From Amblyomma americanum (lineage: Eukaryota; Arthropoda; Arachnida; Ixodida; Ixodidae), in contig NC_135497.1 of the NCBI RefSeq assembly GCF_052857255.1, forward strand, positions 543,964,358 through 544,028,357: DNA of 64,000 nucleotides, written 5' to 3'. Positions 20,527 to 33,026 of this stretch are shown in pieces. The first letter of the stretch is position 1. Every line of letters begins with the position of its first letter. Made by a program: the position numbers and the translations under genes. The notes below the pieces were generated by a model. That model was not told the DNA's origin, did not search any database, and worked only from the letters and a program-made list of their open reading frames with translations.

Positions 20527-22449
20527 AAAACAGAAGTACGCAGCATACAGGACCTCTATGGTAGCTAAAAAGCTGGGGCTTTCAGCCCAATATCACAATG
20601 CATGTGCAATCAAAGATGCTCTTGAATGGGAAGATCTCCTTACTATCAAGAGCATGGTCAATAAAAAGATGAGTTGTGATTACATCTCACTAAACAAAGT
20701 AATTTTTTCACAGCTGGTGCTCAGAGGAATATTTTTCACACAATAGTTTGAGCATGAAGCATTCTAAACCAACTCACATAGGCAGCCAAGTCACCACCCC
20801 TCACAAAATCACAGAACCATTATGTGCCACGTTGATGGTAGATGCTCAAGCTGCTACAGATGCAGATATGGCATTGCATGAATTATTTTTTAAAAGGAGA
20901 CTCTGAAGACAACATTACAGAGCAAAGATTAGAATTTTGTAGCCTAACCAAAGGGCATAAATCGTGCAATGTGATGCAAGGCGCCACATCACAGTAAAGA
21001 CTGCAACATGCGCTGTGGGTAGAACTTTGTGATAGTATGAGCTAACTAGATGCCTCATGTCATTCTTGAAGCTGCACAAAGCCTCGCTTTGGCCAATTTT
21101 TAGCCAATCTGATGCATACTGTGTGCATCATATTGGGCGATGTACTCCGATTGATATTTTTTTTAATATCCACAGACCGTTATTGTAGAACTATGATACA
21201 ACTATGAGCCATGCCGACATTCGGTACTTGATGTAGCCCAAGAATTAAAGAATTAAAAACGCCTAGTTACTTTTTATTTATTATATTAGAGGGTAGGATT
21301 CTATTTCAAAACTGAACGATGGCAACATATGTGATCCCAAAGTCAAAAATATCACCTGAAAGACAACCGAGTTTACGTTTTAATGTTGCACATTTATAGA
21401 GTGGTGATGCTCCAGGTTGACTGCTTCTGCAACACAAGATACACAACCTGCATATGTATCTGCGGCACACTAATGCAAGCAATGCCATTTTATAAATGCT
21501 CAATATAGAAAAGCAAAATTAACGAGTTTTTAAATGTGCACTTCGGAAGCTCAGTATCTCAATCTGCACTGCAGATTAAGAAAATTTAAAAACTGAGCTC
21601 ACCTTCAATGTTGACAGCCCTTAAATCTGCAATGTAATCTTGCCCCAATCAAAAAGAAAAAGTTTACTAATTAATTTTAGTTAAGGGCATAAATCTTGAG
21701 CTCTATCAAGTACTTAATATGCGCCTTCTGTGCAATCCACCTGTACAAACCACGGCCACACATCTCTTAGTTATTAAAATGAAAACTTGCAAACATTACA
21801 AAAATCACCCAACATATGTGACGTCCTCCTTTCGGCTGGAAGTTTTGTTTTGCTTCATTTGTTCTCACTTCGGCGATCACACTGACCGAGCTGATGCTGA
21901 CCGCAACTCTGCAGGTGGGCACTTAACTAAAAATATTTTCAATAAACCTAGCTGTAAGCATTCCACGTTTAGTTAGGGCACTTAGCTACTGAGCCAGGTG
22001 ACCAGAGGGTTAATCCAGGCCATTTGATGGAGGCAACATGCAAAAGGTGCAGTGTGCTGTGCTATGTCAGTGCACATTAATGATTTCAATTCCCAACTGG
22101 CTCAACAGTCTGCTTCATAAAGGATGTGCACTTTCCCTGCCCTTTCAATTTCCAACTGGATCAACACGAGCAGCATAGGTTCCAAGTTAAAGCTTGACCG
22201 AACAGATTTGTGTTTCAGCATAGCTTTATTATGTACTGCCACCGCAGACCATTTACACCAGCTGCCGAAGGGCCAGGTGAGCTGCTTAAGGGTGGTGGAA
22301 GCAGTGTACAGTGGTGGTACACGGCAGAGGTATATGGAGGCCCTCAATTGTGCTCTCAAAAATTATGTCAAAAGCTGCTTCATGAGCGTAAATATACAGT
22401 CAACTTTTCTTGTCATAGTAAATCCCACATTTTCTACTAATGGGCAAGA

Positions 22450-23040
22450 CTGAAGGGAGTACAGGCCCATGCACTTACATCCAGTCATGACGACAAGATG
22501 ACTGAAACATTTATGATGACATGGAATGGGCAAGGAGTAAAGTAAAGAAACTAATCAACTCTACTGATGGATGACTTCAATGGAAAGGTAGGCCAAAGGC
22601 AGCAAACCAGATTGCCAGAGGATATGGCATAGGTCCCAAGACCAGCAGATGGGGGCTATCAGTGAAAATCACAGAATAGTCTGAATCTTGAATACCTTCT
22701 GCAAGCAAACTGGAACAAGAATTACGGACTGGAGAATACTAGTGCAGAACAGATGAATTCAAAATCTTACCAGAAAACAGCTATTCTGCTTTAACCAGGA
22801 CAGTCAACTTGTATTAAGATGAATAATATCTCAAAATCATTACAGGATGTGTGTAAAAGTAGGAGTTAGGGTAGTTTGCATGATTTTGGTACATCTTACA
22901 GGGGATGAAAGAGATGATTAAGAAGCACAAGCCATGAAGTCCTTTAACTCCATAGATAAAACTGACAGGGCTATAGAAGATAACAAATAAGGACAAGATC
23001 AACAAGAGCAGGCTCTAAAGAGGGAATGTAGCCTAAAGGC
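22450..23040 (+). pseudogene. RTE endonuclease remnant
   Basis: Weak but ordered matches to the RTE endonuclease occur on the plus strand: CCCATGCACTTACATCCAGT aligns with the APTSSHDD block, MDDFNGKVGQ (about 22565-22595) with MGDFNAKVG, and LNTFCKQTGT (about 22688-22715) with MNTFFRKREN. Later sequence to 23040 fits the linker poorly. An old, heavily mutated copy. Confidence 0.45.
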
Positions 23041-23089
23041 TGTTAAGAGGATATTACACTTCGGAATAACATATTCTGAAGCGTAGGAA

Positions 23090-23540
23090 CTGCATAGACT
23101 CAGGAAGAGACTTACACAGACGAGCACGTTTTTTAGTACAGGTGTTAAACAGGAGCCAAAGCACACTCCTTCATTTTGTAGGAAGTACTTATATTACCAG
23201 GTAATGGTGTTTTTGAGATAAAATAGCAGCTCTAAAAATTCGGTGCAAAAACCTCCTACTGTTTTGGAAGGCCACGACACCGAAGTGGTCTATGCTGTCC
23301 TCAACATATGCTAGTAGAGAGGCATGCGGGAGTGAATAGTACAAGTCTGACATCTATTGAGAAAGCTCGAAGGCTTTTTCAGGATGGGATATAACGAAAT
23401 CTACCACTTGTTCTGAGTTTTTGACCACAAACAGGTCATCCAAACTGAGGTTGTTTTCTTGGACAAACAGTGCAACAAATTTTCTCTATGTGTCATTCCT
23501 GCACTTCAAAATATGACACACCTGCACCAACTAGCCCAAT
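23090..23540 (-). pseudogene. PLE reverse transcriptase fragment
   Basis: The minus strand encodes LDDLFVVKNSEQVVDFV (about 23455-23405), LYYSLPHASLLAYVEDSIDH (about 23355-23295) and LQNEGVCFGSCLTPVL (about 23190-23145), matching the PLE RT core in order. There is no terminal repeat or endonuclease next to it. It interrupts RTE remnants on the plus strand. Confidence 0.7.
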
Positions 23541-24244
23541 CTGCAATGCTTCTAGACATAGGAAAAAATATAAGTACGCCCTAAAAGGTAAGGGCAATGC
23601 CATTATGAACACTGAAAGATAGTCAATGTAGCTGGAGCATTCTACAGATACCATCTACATCAGCTCAAGTTATTAGGACACTAATGATGAAGCCAGAGGT
23701 GTGCAGGGATTCGACATCTGACACATGGTGCCTTAACCATTTTCTTTACTTTTCAACTAATATAATGAAACTTCGCATGCTTATGCAGTTTGTCGTCCTT
23801 ACTTCAAAAAGGAATTACTTTTTGTGAAAACTTATCAGTTCTTACAATAAATACAGAGTGCGCTAAAATTTGTGAAAACAGAAAATACCCACTCACAAAA
23901 ACTTGTTAATAATGCATTGCTAGATAGCACAAAGGGTAAGAAACGCAATGTTTCAAGCAGATTTTTGACTGAATATGTTTTACTTTAATGCACTTTGAAT
24001 TTCAGAGGTCAAAATAAGGAAACAGAAGTAATACTACAAAGTTCTATTCTAAAACATTTCAAAGCAACAATTAAACTGTTAGTAACATTGTGGTCTCTAC
24101 ACATTTTTCTTTACACTAAAAAAATATTATTGCTTTATCTTCAAAAGGTGTTGAGATATTACATTCACAAAAGTGACAAGAGCCCAAATTCACTTTCTGA
24201 GAAAATGACAAAAACAAACAGAAGTCCCTTTTAAGGTAATTGAG

Positions 24245-24420
24245 TGCTTTTCAAGAGAAGAAAAGTGCAGCAGAGGGCATCAGTCAGGTGGCTGGACGAG
24301 ATTAGGAAGTTCGCTAAAACTAAATGGTAGTAGCTGGCATAGAGCATGAAAACTGCAGCGATATGGGAGACGCATTTGTCCCACAGTGCGGCACAGTAAG
24401 GCTGACACTGATGGTAGCTA
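24245..24420 (+). pseudogene. RTE 3' end remnant
   Basis: The plus strand reads RASVRWLDEIRKFAKTKW (about 24268-24330), matching the KVRWADEIKKF block near the RTE C-terminus, and then a degraded end. It probably belongs with the remnant at 22450-23040. Confidence 0.5.
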
Positions 24421-24492
24421 AAAAATGTGAAGAGTTGGAGCTTGCACTTTTTTTATGTCATGCAGCCCATGCTTACCCGTGCTTATCCTCAC

Positions 24493-24571
24493 CTGCTTAG
24501 TAAGGTGCCTGGTCTCTGTACTTCTGGGAGTGGACCCGGAACAGGTTTGGCCTCAAAAAACTTCTAGCACA
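24493..24571 (-). other. Candidate internal exon, minus strand
   Basis: A strong acceptor (TGCAATCTTTTTTGCAG) and a good donor (AGCAG/GTGAGG) bracket 79 bases on the minus strand. The best frame reads RSFLRPNLFRVHSQKYRDQ but meets TAA three codons before the donor. It could be an untranslated exon, a pseudoexon, or part of a decayed gene. Confidence 0.2.
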
Positions 24572-24785
24572 CTGCAAAAAAGATTGCAATGGCAACATGT
24601 GTGCCCCTACTTCCATTGTATCAGCACGCAACAAATTTGTCTGTACACATGAATACAATCTGCACCTCAATATAGATAGCATTTAGGCGATTTGTACAAG
24701 TAAAGACATGAGAATCTCGGCTTTTTTACAACACAAGATCCAATCAGCACAGCTGCAGGAAACAGATGAAATCAAAACCGGTTTT

Positions 24786-25068
24786 TGGGAAAAGGAAATG
24801 GTGCAGTATCTGTCTCACATCTGGGCACACCTGAACAGTGCCGTAAGACAAGGATAAAGGAGGGCCTGAGAGAAGAAAGAAAGAGGTGCCGTAGTGGAGG
24901 GCTCTGGAATAATTTCAACCACCTGGGGATCTTTAATGTGCACTCACATCGCACGGGTGCCTTTGCTTTTCGCTTCAATCGATGCACTGCCGCCGCTGCC
25001 AGGTTCGAACTCGGGTACTCCGGCTCAGTAGGCAAGCACCCTAACCACTGAGCCACCGAGGCAGGTAT
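24786..25068 (-). repeat. tRNA-derived SINE, nearly full length
   Basis: Read on the minus strand it begins TGGCTCAGTGGTTAGGGTGC (A box) and continues with GAGTTCGAACCTGG (B box near 25003-25016), then the family body with CCTCCACTACGGCACCTC, and ends in a poly-purine/pyrimidine tail. Other copies lie at 33.6, 41.7, 42.3, 45.7, 45.9 and 52.5 kb. Tick genomes carry abundant SINEs of this design. Confidence 0.8.
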
Positions 25069-27823
25069 GACAGATGTTCATAAAAACATTTTAAAGACAA
25101 TCTATTTCGTGAATTCCAGAGCAAAATCAAACTACGAACACTCTGCGAAGGTTGAAAACAGTGCAAAAAAAGAGAAAACCGATATAAAGCAGAAAACTTC
25201 GCAGTACAGCAGATAATGCACAGAAATGCAATGGGCTTTACATCTTGACTGTGCAATTTGCCCTTTATATAACCTGCAACTACCAGAGCACCTATAGAAA
25301 ATATAGAAAAACTGGCACTAGCACAATGCTTTGGAAAGCATCACTTTGTATTGGTTCTCACAGCCGCTGCAGAGGACTTGAAATTTTGCACGAAAGAGTG
25401 TGCCCATTGATGTTAACTATCACAATAAAAAAACACACGCCGTTGCGCTGCGTCCACTAACCTACCTGTGTACCCTTTCCAGATGAAGTCACAAAGTGCA
25501 CCCGTAGTGCAAATCATGTTTCAAGGTTTGATGGTTGCACAGTGACCACATTGGCAACAGTGCTCTTAGTTGTGGATATTTTTATAATGGGCAAACCAGT
25601 CATTTCGAAAAAGCAATACACCTTTCAACACACTGCAAAACGAACAGCAGGTGTCCCAGTTGAGCAAAGTTGATGTGAATGAAAGCCCCAAAAATATTGT
25701 GACCAGCAAATCTCTTGAGGCATCACTAATATGGAAGCCATGAATTTAAATGGGCATCACCCTTCTTTAGAAAAAAAGGTCAAACTACTCACCACCCAGT
25801 AAACTTTACTGGTGTACAGTGGATGTTCAAAAGTGTGGTTTCCGACTTTTTAGCTTCCCTTGACACAGAGTGCATTCATTATTCTGCATTTTCACAGTTC
25901 TTATTTACATGAGAAAAGCACCACTTGATTTGTCCTACTAAATCTGCCGGTGAGGCTTTTTAGGGAGGCTGCTCACATAATTTCAAATCTTATTTAGAAA
26001 TTGCCTTTTCTTCATCCTTTATACTTGCGCATTTCGACCATGATGCTGCACCAGCTGCTGTGCTATGTACTTTGCAGACATATTTATGAAGTGTTTTATT
26101 GGCACAAGCAGATAGCTGGCTTACATGTCACATTTATTTAAGTTAGCTGCTTAGGAATTAGTGCAAAACTAAGTCCCAGAGCTTAGTTTTGCAGTAAGGT
26201 TAAAAAGCAACAACCACAATAATCACACTGCTGCATATAACCTTAAAAACGCTGAGTACAAAAAAACAAGTAGGTGATGTGTAAAAATTAATCGCCTTCT
26301 CTCTAAGGTTACCATCATTATTACCAGCCAAGTGTGCCAATGCTTGAAGAAAGCTCCTACAAATGATCTTGAAATAAATTATTGTTACATACCATACCCA
26401 TGCACACAAAACAGAAGACTGGAGCAGTCAAATTTAAGCATAATACTGCCGTTGCCTTGAAAAAGACTGCCAATCAAGAGAAAAAAATGTCTTTAGCAAA
26501 ATTACTGCCCATTAGAAAAGGCCATGGGGACATATAAACCCGAAGAGCTCCCTGCTGCATGCACTGAAGGCCATGTGCCATGTGGATTTAAAGGAGGTGG
26601 CAGGTTGCCCATATATCCCTAAGCAAGAAATTTTATACTGAAGAATCATACTCCACTCTAATTTCACTAAAAATAAAGCTACACAAAGCACAGTGAAAAC
26701 ATCTCCCAGCATCACGTGTGTCAACTCTAGCTTCATCCCTGTTGTCCACACTGTTCTGCAACCCCTCCACTGCACATAAATCTGCCCTTGTATTGTAAAT
26801 AATATTATTTTCTGGCATTGATGAAGCAACTGGCTTTATGAAAAACATACAGGCAAAGGAGTTCAATTTTAAGCCATGTAGTCGAGCTCACTATCACCAT
26901 AGGGAATCCCAAGCTTCAGACAAGTGAGGTTAAAAGTTTCTTCCACCACATACACATATGGAAGGCTGGGATGAAAAAGAAATTACTCTTGTGGCGCAGA
27001 AGCACACAAGATGTGGTGCATCTATTTGTACTAATGCTGCAGACAAAAAAAATTGCCACAAGAAAATAACTCATCATAATCAAAAGAAAACCTTCCACTT
27101 ATCACGATTTTCATACATCAGCTCGGTCTATTCGCTAGCTGTGAAGACCATTCTCAGAGCTAACAGGATAGCCAATTACATCGATTAGTAGCTGTATGCA
27201 GATTACTGCACGAAATACTGCCTAATGTGCCCAAGCTGCATGCCCTCCAACTTTTTTATAACTAATAAGTCAGCATATGTGTGGAAAAAGTGGTTAGTTA
27301 GCATGGTAAAGAAAGCTGACTGCTTTCATTCTGGGGTTGTTATAAAGGGCTGAGTTGCTATTCAATATTTTGACAGTACTTGCAAAAATTTCACTTTCCA
27401 AATTAATATTTGTTGTCACAGACTGCCCACTGACTCTTTCTGGTCCCATGTTTATTGCACAAAACAAGCAAACTAATCAGAAATTGTCTGAAAAGTTATG
27501 CACTATAAAAATAATAAATCTGCGCTTTTAACTGTGTCATCAATAATGTAATCAGACCTGCAAGATTTCTTACAAAGAACCTTTCTCAGAAAATAAATGT
27601 ATGAAGACATCTGAGCAATTTCCTTAGTAGAGACCACTGTGAAGAGAATAAACAAGCTGGACATCAGGTAAACACAAACTAAAAGATGATTTCACTAACT
27701 GCCTTTGTCTTAACACACCCAGAATGTGAATTTCCCAGACTAGTTTCTTCGATACACCACTGTCACTTGGAGAAACCATTATTGGTTTAAATATAGAAGG
27801 GTGATGCTCCAAGTACCCCTTAC
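25069..27823. other. Intron-like sequence without a supported gene
   Basis: AT-rich sequence with short frames only. Possible small exons on the minus strand, such as 26393-26418 between CTGCTCCAG and GTATGTAA, cannot be established. No repeat boundaries were recognised. Confidence 0.35.
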
Positions 27824-27907
27824 CTGAACAGGCTGGCAGGGTCGATGGAGATGTCAGAGTACAGCACAGCAGTGCAAAATGCAGGCCAAGATGTTTCTTG
27901 CTGAATG
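27824..27907 (-). other. Candidate internal coding exon, minus strand
   Basis: The minus strand shows CTATTTTTCTTTCATGCAG immediately before, and TTCAG/GTAAGG at the end of, an 84-base segment. One frame is open throughout and reads QETSWPAFCTAVLYSDISID with PASLF after it; the other open frame is low in plausibility. Splice signals on both sides and an open frame make this the best internal exon candidate in the window. The protein was not recognised. Confidence 0.4.
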
Positions 27908-28034
27908 CTGCATGAAAGAAAAATAGGATGAGCACATCACGAATGGAAGAATGCCAGACGAGTCATTCATGATAAAGTCACACTCTGTCCACAATTGGAA
28001 TGGTTGTTAGATACACACTCACAGGTGTTTTATA

Positions 28035-28564
28035 CCAGGTGTTATGTGGAAAACTAAGTAATTTTCAAAAACAGGATTTTTCAGGTAAAATTATGGCTTT
28101 TGCAGCAAGGTATTGCTACTGTTGGTGGACATCAGAGAACCGGTGAATCATTTTAACTAGTGAGGTGGTTAACTAACTTTCAGTAATTAATTTTAACAAT
28201 AAGAGTTAGGCACCTGGTTGTAATTAGATATGTGTTGCCAGTCGTTAGTTAAAGCGGTATCAGTATTTAAAATTTTGGAAACATCATTACCCTTCGTGCT
28301 GTGGCCCAACAAATTTTGGCTACATCGTGCAAAATACATGCGCATTTGAAGAGCATGCAGGCAAAGCAACCCCTCCAGTTCGCGTAAGTAGTCAAAACAG
28401 CCAAATAATTAAAAGTTAATTATTAGAAATTAATTAACCTGCTTACTACCCAAGATCACTCAACAGTTTTCTGGTGTGCCATTGCTGGCAGTTTCACACT
28501 GCAAAAGCCATACTTTTACCTCAAAATCGTATTTTTGAAAATTAGTCTTCCCTGTAACACCTGG
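28035..28564. mobile_element. MITE with about 70-bp imperfect terminal inverted repeats
   Basis: The left end CCAGGTGTTATGTGGAAAAC is mirrored by the right end GTCTTCCCTGTAACACCTGG. The match continues through a TTTTCAAAAA block and a TATGGCTTTTGCAG block on both sides. The 530-bp element is AT-rich, with no coding capacity and no clear target duplication. Confidence 0.7.
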
Positions 28565-30186
28565 CCATAGTGTGGGGAATGGTCAGGGGCTGTGTTTTTG
28601 GCACATCAAACAGCCTTTTGCCTGGCTAACCACTGCAATATGCACACTGAGAGAGTTCGCAATGTCACATAATGAAAAAGGGTACCAAAGAAGTGTAAAG
28701 TGAATGTTTTTACCATGGTGCTCTGCAAATTGTCTGCATTTTGTGCATTTGTCAGCTGTCAGTCAGCTAAAAAGCAGCCTGTCATGACAAACACTGCACC
28801 TTCATAGTCTGCACTGTAGGTGGGGTGCAGAAAATGTGTATAATTTGTGCCTGTAATTCTATTGGCCAGCCATGATGGTGTTCATATACTGTTTATGATT
28901 GGAAGGCTTAGATGGAAGGCTTTCCAACAGAGGTTGCTGGCAAGGCTGCACTTATTTTTCTGCTCGCTACATTAGCCCGTGTCTCTAAACTGTATTCAAG
29001 TGTGTTTTATCAACTATGGCAACTGTCTGCATTACTAGAAGACTGATGGCGAAGTGCTACATTATCTGCCAATGAAACATGGTGTGGAAAAATATGGGAA
29101 GATAAAATGAAACGAATAGAAACAGCACATGTTACTTTTGAAACAATGACTTCATAGAAGATGATAGCACAAAAACATGGCCCTCATAAAAGTGATGCTA
29201 GGTTATGGAAGAATGATTGTTGCTGCCACTGCAAACCAAATGTTTTGGTATTAAAGGTAGCTTAAATAATTATTTCTAATTCATGTTTCTGCACCAATTC
29301 CAGCAACAAAATCAAAGTAAGAGAGGTCACTAGCAAATAATTGTAACACAATGATTTTGATAAACCAGATGACATTGTGCAATAAAAATAGCTTTGCCCT
29401 AGTAGCCTCAAAACTACGAGGAGGGCCAAAAGAAAAAGCTCCTTCTAAAAGCAATGTCAAAATGTACAGTTAGAAGCAATATAAAAAGCCATTAACTATA
29501 GTTTGAGAAATTAATGTAGAGCAGACCCCAGCAAAACTTGTTTGCACAGAAACGTGCAAATCCTTTCCAGTAGCAAGGAGTTTAATATCACACTTTCGGT
29601 TACATGTTCATTACCTTGTAATGATACGTAACAGATTAGTGCATACAGGTAACTGCATTTTGTCTTGAGGCTGAAAAATAACTAATTAAATCTTTTGCTA
29701 ATGATGTTACGGTTCCAAAAGGGGCTTAGAATATATCACGTGAGGTACTAAAAAACAGCAACAATCCATGCCTCATTTCATTCAATATGATGCTAATGTC
29801 AACCTGCCTCAACAGCTGGAATGACAACGAATAATGATGCAGCAATTATACTGCTTTTTTATGCCATAAGTTCACTATACTAAACCTGGATGTCGCAGCT
29901 ATTGTTAGGTCATTTGAAAGCAAAAACGAAAGAGAAAAAAATTGCAACTATTTTTTGTTATCAGTTGCAAGTGAACACACGTGCTGATACACGGACACTA
30001 ATACCTTAAGCAACCTTAAAAAGAAGGAAGCACGCAACAGAATCTATGCATCCATGCTTCTTTATATTATGTGCACCACTCTATGTGTTCTCAGGGAGAC
30101 ATTTCTTCAAGGTAATAGTTCCTAACTTAAATTACCCCTCCCATCAAGATAAAGCAACCTTTAACAGTGAATATGAATAAGTTTGG
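28565..30186. other. AT-rich sequence with nothing recognised
   Basis: No open frame above 60 codons and no identifiable repeat. Composition and position fit a long intron or intergenic DNA. Confidence 0.4.
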
Positions 30187-30255
30187 TTTATGTGGGTTTA
30201 ATGTCCCAAAGCAACTCACGGTGTGAGAGACCTGAATGTCAATAATTACAGCCAT
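30187..30255 (-). repeat. Short SINE remnant
   Basis: GGGTTTAATGTCCCAAAGCA followed by ACTCACGG resembles the GGGTTTTAACGTCCTAAAGC start of the SINE body seen at 33.58 kb. The rest is missing. Confidence 0.35.
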
Positions 30256-31020
30256 ACATATACATCTTTATTTGTTGACCACAATAAGCAACAGAGCAAT
30301 GGTAAAAATCAGAATCAATCATAAATCATAAACCAATCATAAAAAGAAATATGCCTCTGAAACTTCATGTGAAAATCAAACAGTCAGGTAGACGGACATG
30401 CACACATATACTTATACCCCCCTAAAAACCAATGCACTACTGAAAAAACAAACACACTAAGAAAAAGTCAAACAAAAAATAATTCGAACTACTTAGTTTT
30501 CGTGGCATTACCATTCAATTTAGAACATCACAAGTCATGACTGGAAATTTCAGCCAGAAATGCCTCTCCCCTCTAAGAATTCTGAATCAAATATGATAGA
30601 AGACGCCATTAAAAACACCACACACAATGTTAACAATCTAGTACACAATAGGTACAAGGTAGGCATTTCAATGACTATCAGTCATCCTGCAAGCATCTAC
30701 ACTGCACTCACACCCCAACCCACTCCTGGATAAGTGTCTTCACTGTAGTGCCGCTGTGCTTCCAAAGAGTGCCAATTGTGTGAGCAGTGTGCGGTCTATT
30801 GCCAAAATGGTTAATGTCCTCATACTAAATCAACACTGGCCCATAAGGCAGGCTGCAGTACAGAGCCACGCATTATCTTCCATCCCGTGGGGTTCTTCAA
30901 CATATATAGTAACCCCAGCGAAAATGCAGGCATCCTACTTCACAGTACGTGGCTTGTACCTACAACACACTGACTGCCATAGCGGTGGGCCAAAAGAGCG
31001 GCAAATGCCTGTTCTTTCAT

Positions 31021-31203
31021 CTAATCTGTTTTCTCCCAACTGCACTCTGAAAGCTTCATGGGAGCCAAGCATGGAGTCACCGATATCACATGGAAGCCGT
31101 CTATAATAGTGCCTAAAACAAGGGAACATAAATTGAGGCTGCTGTTACCCCAACATTGCAAAAAAATACCTCATGAGATACATTACCACTTCTAGAGAAC
31201 CAG
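31021..31203 (-). other. Candidate minus-strand exon region
   Basis: On the minus strand an acceptor-like TTGTTACTTGGTGTAG precedes 31203 and a donor-like ATGAG/GTATTT lies at 31170. A second acceptor-like CCCTTGTTTTAG precedes 31112, followed by overlapping open frames, one reading HYYRRLPCDIGDSMLGSHEA and another TIIDGFHVISVTPCLAPMKL. The competing frames mean the structure is unresolved. No family was recognised. Confidence 0.2.
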
Positions 31204-31209
31204 CTACAC

Positions 31210-32243
31210 CAAGTAACAATGCTTAATCCCATCTGCAGTGCTGCCTCCATAGGAATCTGCATAAAAAGCTGGTATTAGCGATGAAGCTGGTTTCTGCATA
31301 TTTTTGAAAAAGCGACAATGACGTACACAAGCAATACCCACCAACTAACATTGCGCTGCAAAAACTAAATGAGTTAGTCCATTCGTTGAATGCAGGAAGT
31401 AAACGATTGAATCGATGCCTATAGGTAGCACTTTCCTTCCAGCACTAGCTCCATGAAGCAGCAAAACACACACCATTGCAATGGAATCCAGCACATTGTA
31501 GCAAACTTGCAGGGCAGTGGACACTTGAGTGATCCTTTCGTTTCCTTAGAGATCATATGAATTATTCGTTTGAGCCAAGCTACACTTTAGCTTTGACACT
31601 AGTGCCCACATACAACCTGCACAAATCCATTCATCACAATACCTCAAGAGTTGTGAAACTTGACTCAAAAGTAAATTGCAGTTAGGAAAAAAGAAAACTA
31701 AAGCGGAAGTCAGTAAAAAGGGTCACACCCTAAACTTTGTGGTGCATCAATCAAAATCTAACGGCTGCTACAAAGACAAGAAACTGTCAACAGGTCTTCA
31801 ATACTGTCAACATTGTAACAATTAAGGAATCGCGATCAAAATGCACAGTGTATGGAGGAGATACAGTATTAAAAAATAACATCATAGTTATATTTGTATC
31901 AGACCTATTTAAAAATGGGAATTATACAATGAACTGCACTTTGATTTACTAATGCATCTGCAAGATGTGCTCTAGGTCGAAACCACATTTATATTATTTG
32001 GAAGTGCGAAATACCCAGATACGGAAAACACACGTGCACAGGACAAAGCACTCCATGTATTTAGTGGTTGAAAAAAAATGTCACTTCATACCACCCCCTT
32101 CCAGCTTTTAATTTCAGCCCAAAACCCGTTACACCAAATCTCGACACAATCGCAGCGCGGTCAAGCAATAAGGTCAACCCGGCGAAAAAAACACAAAATT
32201 GAATCTGCAGCTGGCTGTTTAAGAGCATTTCTTTGCCGCTAGG
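31210..32243. other. No supported feature
   Basis: AT-rich and non-repetitive by eye, with short frames only. It leads into the GC-rich block at 32.24-33.03 kb. Confidence 0.4.
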
Positions 32244-33026
32244 CTACCTGCCGAATAAAGTGAAGGCTCCATATGCGTGAAAAAGAGCGACGCGCTGAGG
32301 CGGCGCGGCAAAGACGACGCCGTTCGCTCTGTAGCTTGGTAGGTAGACGCGCTGGGTGAGACTAGCACAAACCAAGCACGATACACCAAGTGCTATGGAT
32401 CCCAAAAAATGACCCTCTTTACTGTCTCCGATTTCCCGCATGGCGCATCCTCGCTGCGCCCCTCCTTTCGAAACCGACCGGCTCAAGCAGCCGATGGTGG
32501 CGGCGCATTTCGACGCCTTCGTGTCCCCGCTAGCGTGCAGCGCAGCGCCGACAGGCGAGACACGCGACCTGCACCAGCGGAGATCTGCTTTCGTTCGTAC
32601 AGTGCTTGCAAGGTGCGCCGGCGTTCGAAGCAAGGCGTTTCTATAACACGAGCACTATTTAGACGCAAAAACTTTCGCTTTCTCATTAGCAAACGCTGCG
32701 CACTGCTTCCGTGGGGGCGAAAGGCTAGCGTTACACACGAGAGCATTGAAGTCAGGCGGTCTCTGATAATGGTATTCATAATGTATACGTGGCTTGGAAG
32801 ATAGGAGGATGTTTGCAGCCCAAAGGTGTGCATCCAGCACGGCATGGCCCACGTCAAACGTCTTTGGAACAGCGCTGACATGCACCAGGTGCTTCCCACC
32901 GCGACGACCGCCGCAAACGACGCTGCTGAGCATGCGTCGCTCACTCCGAGCGAGCGCGAGTAAGCCGTAGCGCAGCTGCGAGCTGTATTTCTCCGCGAAA
33001 GAATGAAGTTCGACAAACGGTAGCAT
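32244..33026 (-). other. CpG-rich block, possible first exon of a minus-strand gene
   Basis: This 780-bp block is rich in CpG compared with the AT-rich flanks, and is open in several overlapping frames (minus 33026-32655, minus 33016-32483, minus 32633-32244, plus 32409-32804). The frame from 33026 has an internal Met followed by LSSVVCGGRRGGKHLVHVSA, which could be a basic leader, but nothing confirms it. The block looks like a CpG-island promoter/first exon facing the candidate exons at 31.2-19 kb. Confidence 0.3.

Larger units (their letters stand above)
14811..22233. repeat. Duplicated segment, copy A (7.4 kb)
   Basis: This stretch is collinear with 56580-64000 at an offset of 41767-41769 bases. 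Sampled blocks differ by roughly 3-5 percent with a few small indels. The homology starts inside the PLE, just upstream of its endonuclease, and runs to the right edge of the window in copy B, so the true end is unknown. It contains PLE, polypyrimidine, truncated RTE and single-copy-looking sequence, and thus is not one transposon. Confidence 0.85.

Noticed and set aside
20753..20905. Plus-strand 50-codon ORF or minus-strand exon ending at GTGAGT
   Set aside because: Both strands look protein-like, the plus frame is broken in the duplicate, and the minus frame has a stop directly before the supposed exon.
25466..25560. Minus-strand exon ending ACACAG/GTAGG
   Set aside because: A donor is plausible, but no acceptor gives an open frame.
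32244..33016. Several overlapping long ORFs on both strands
   Set aside because: No frame has recognisable domains; CpG-rich composition explains openness. Kept only as a possible first-exon region.
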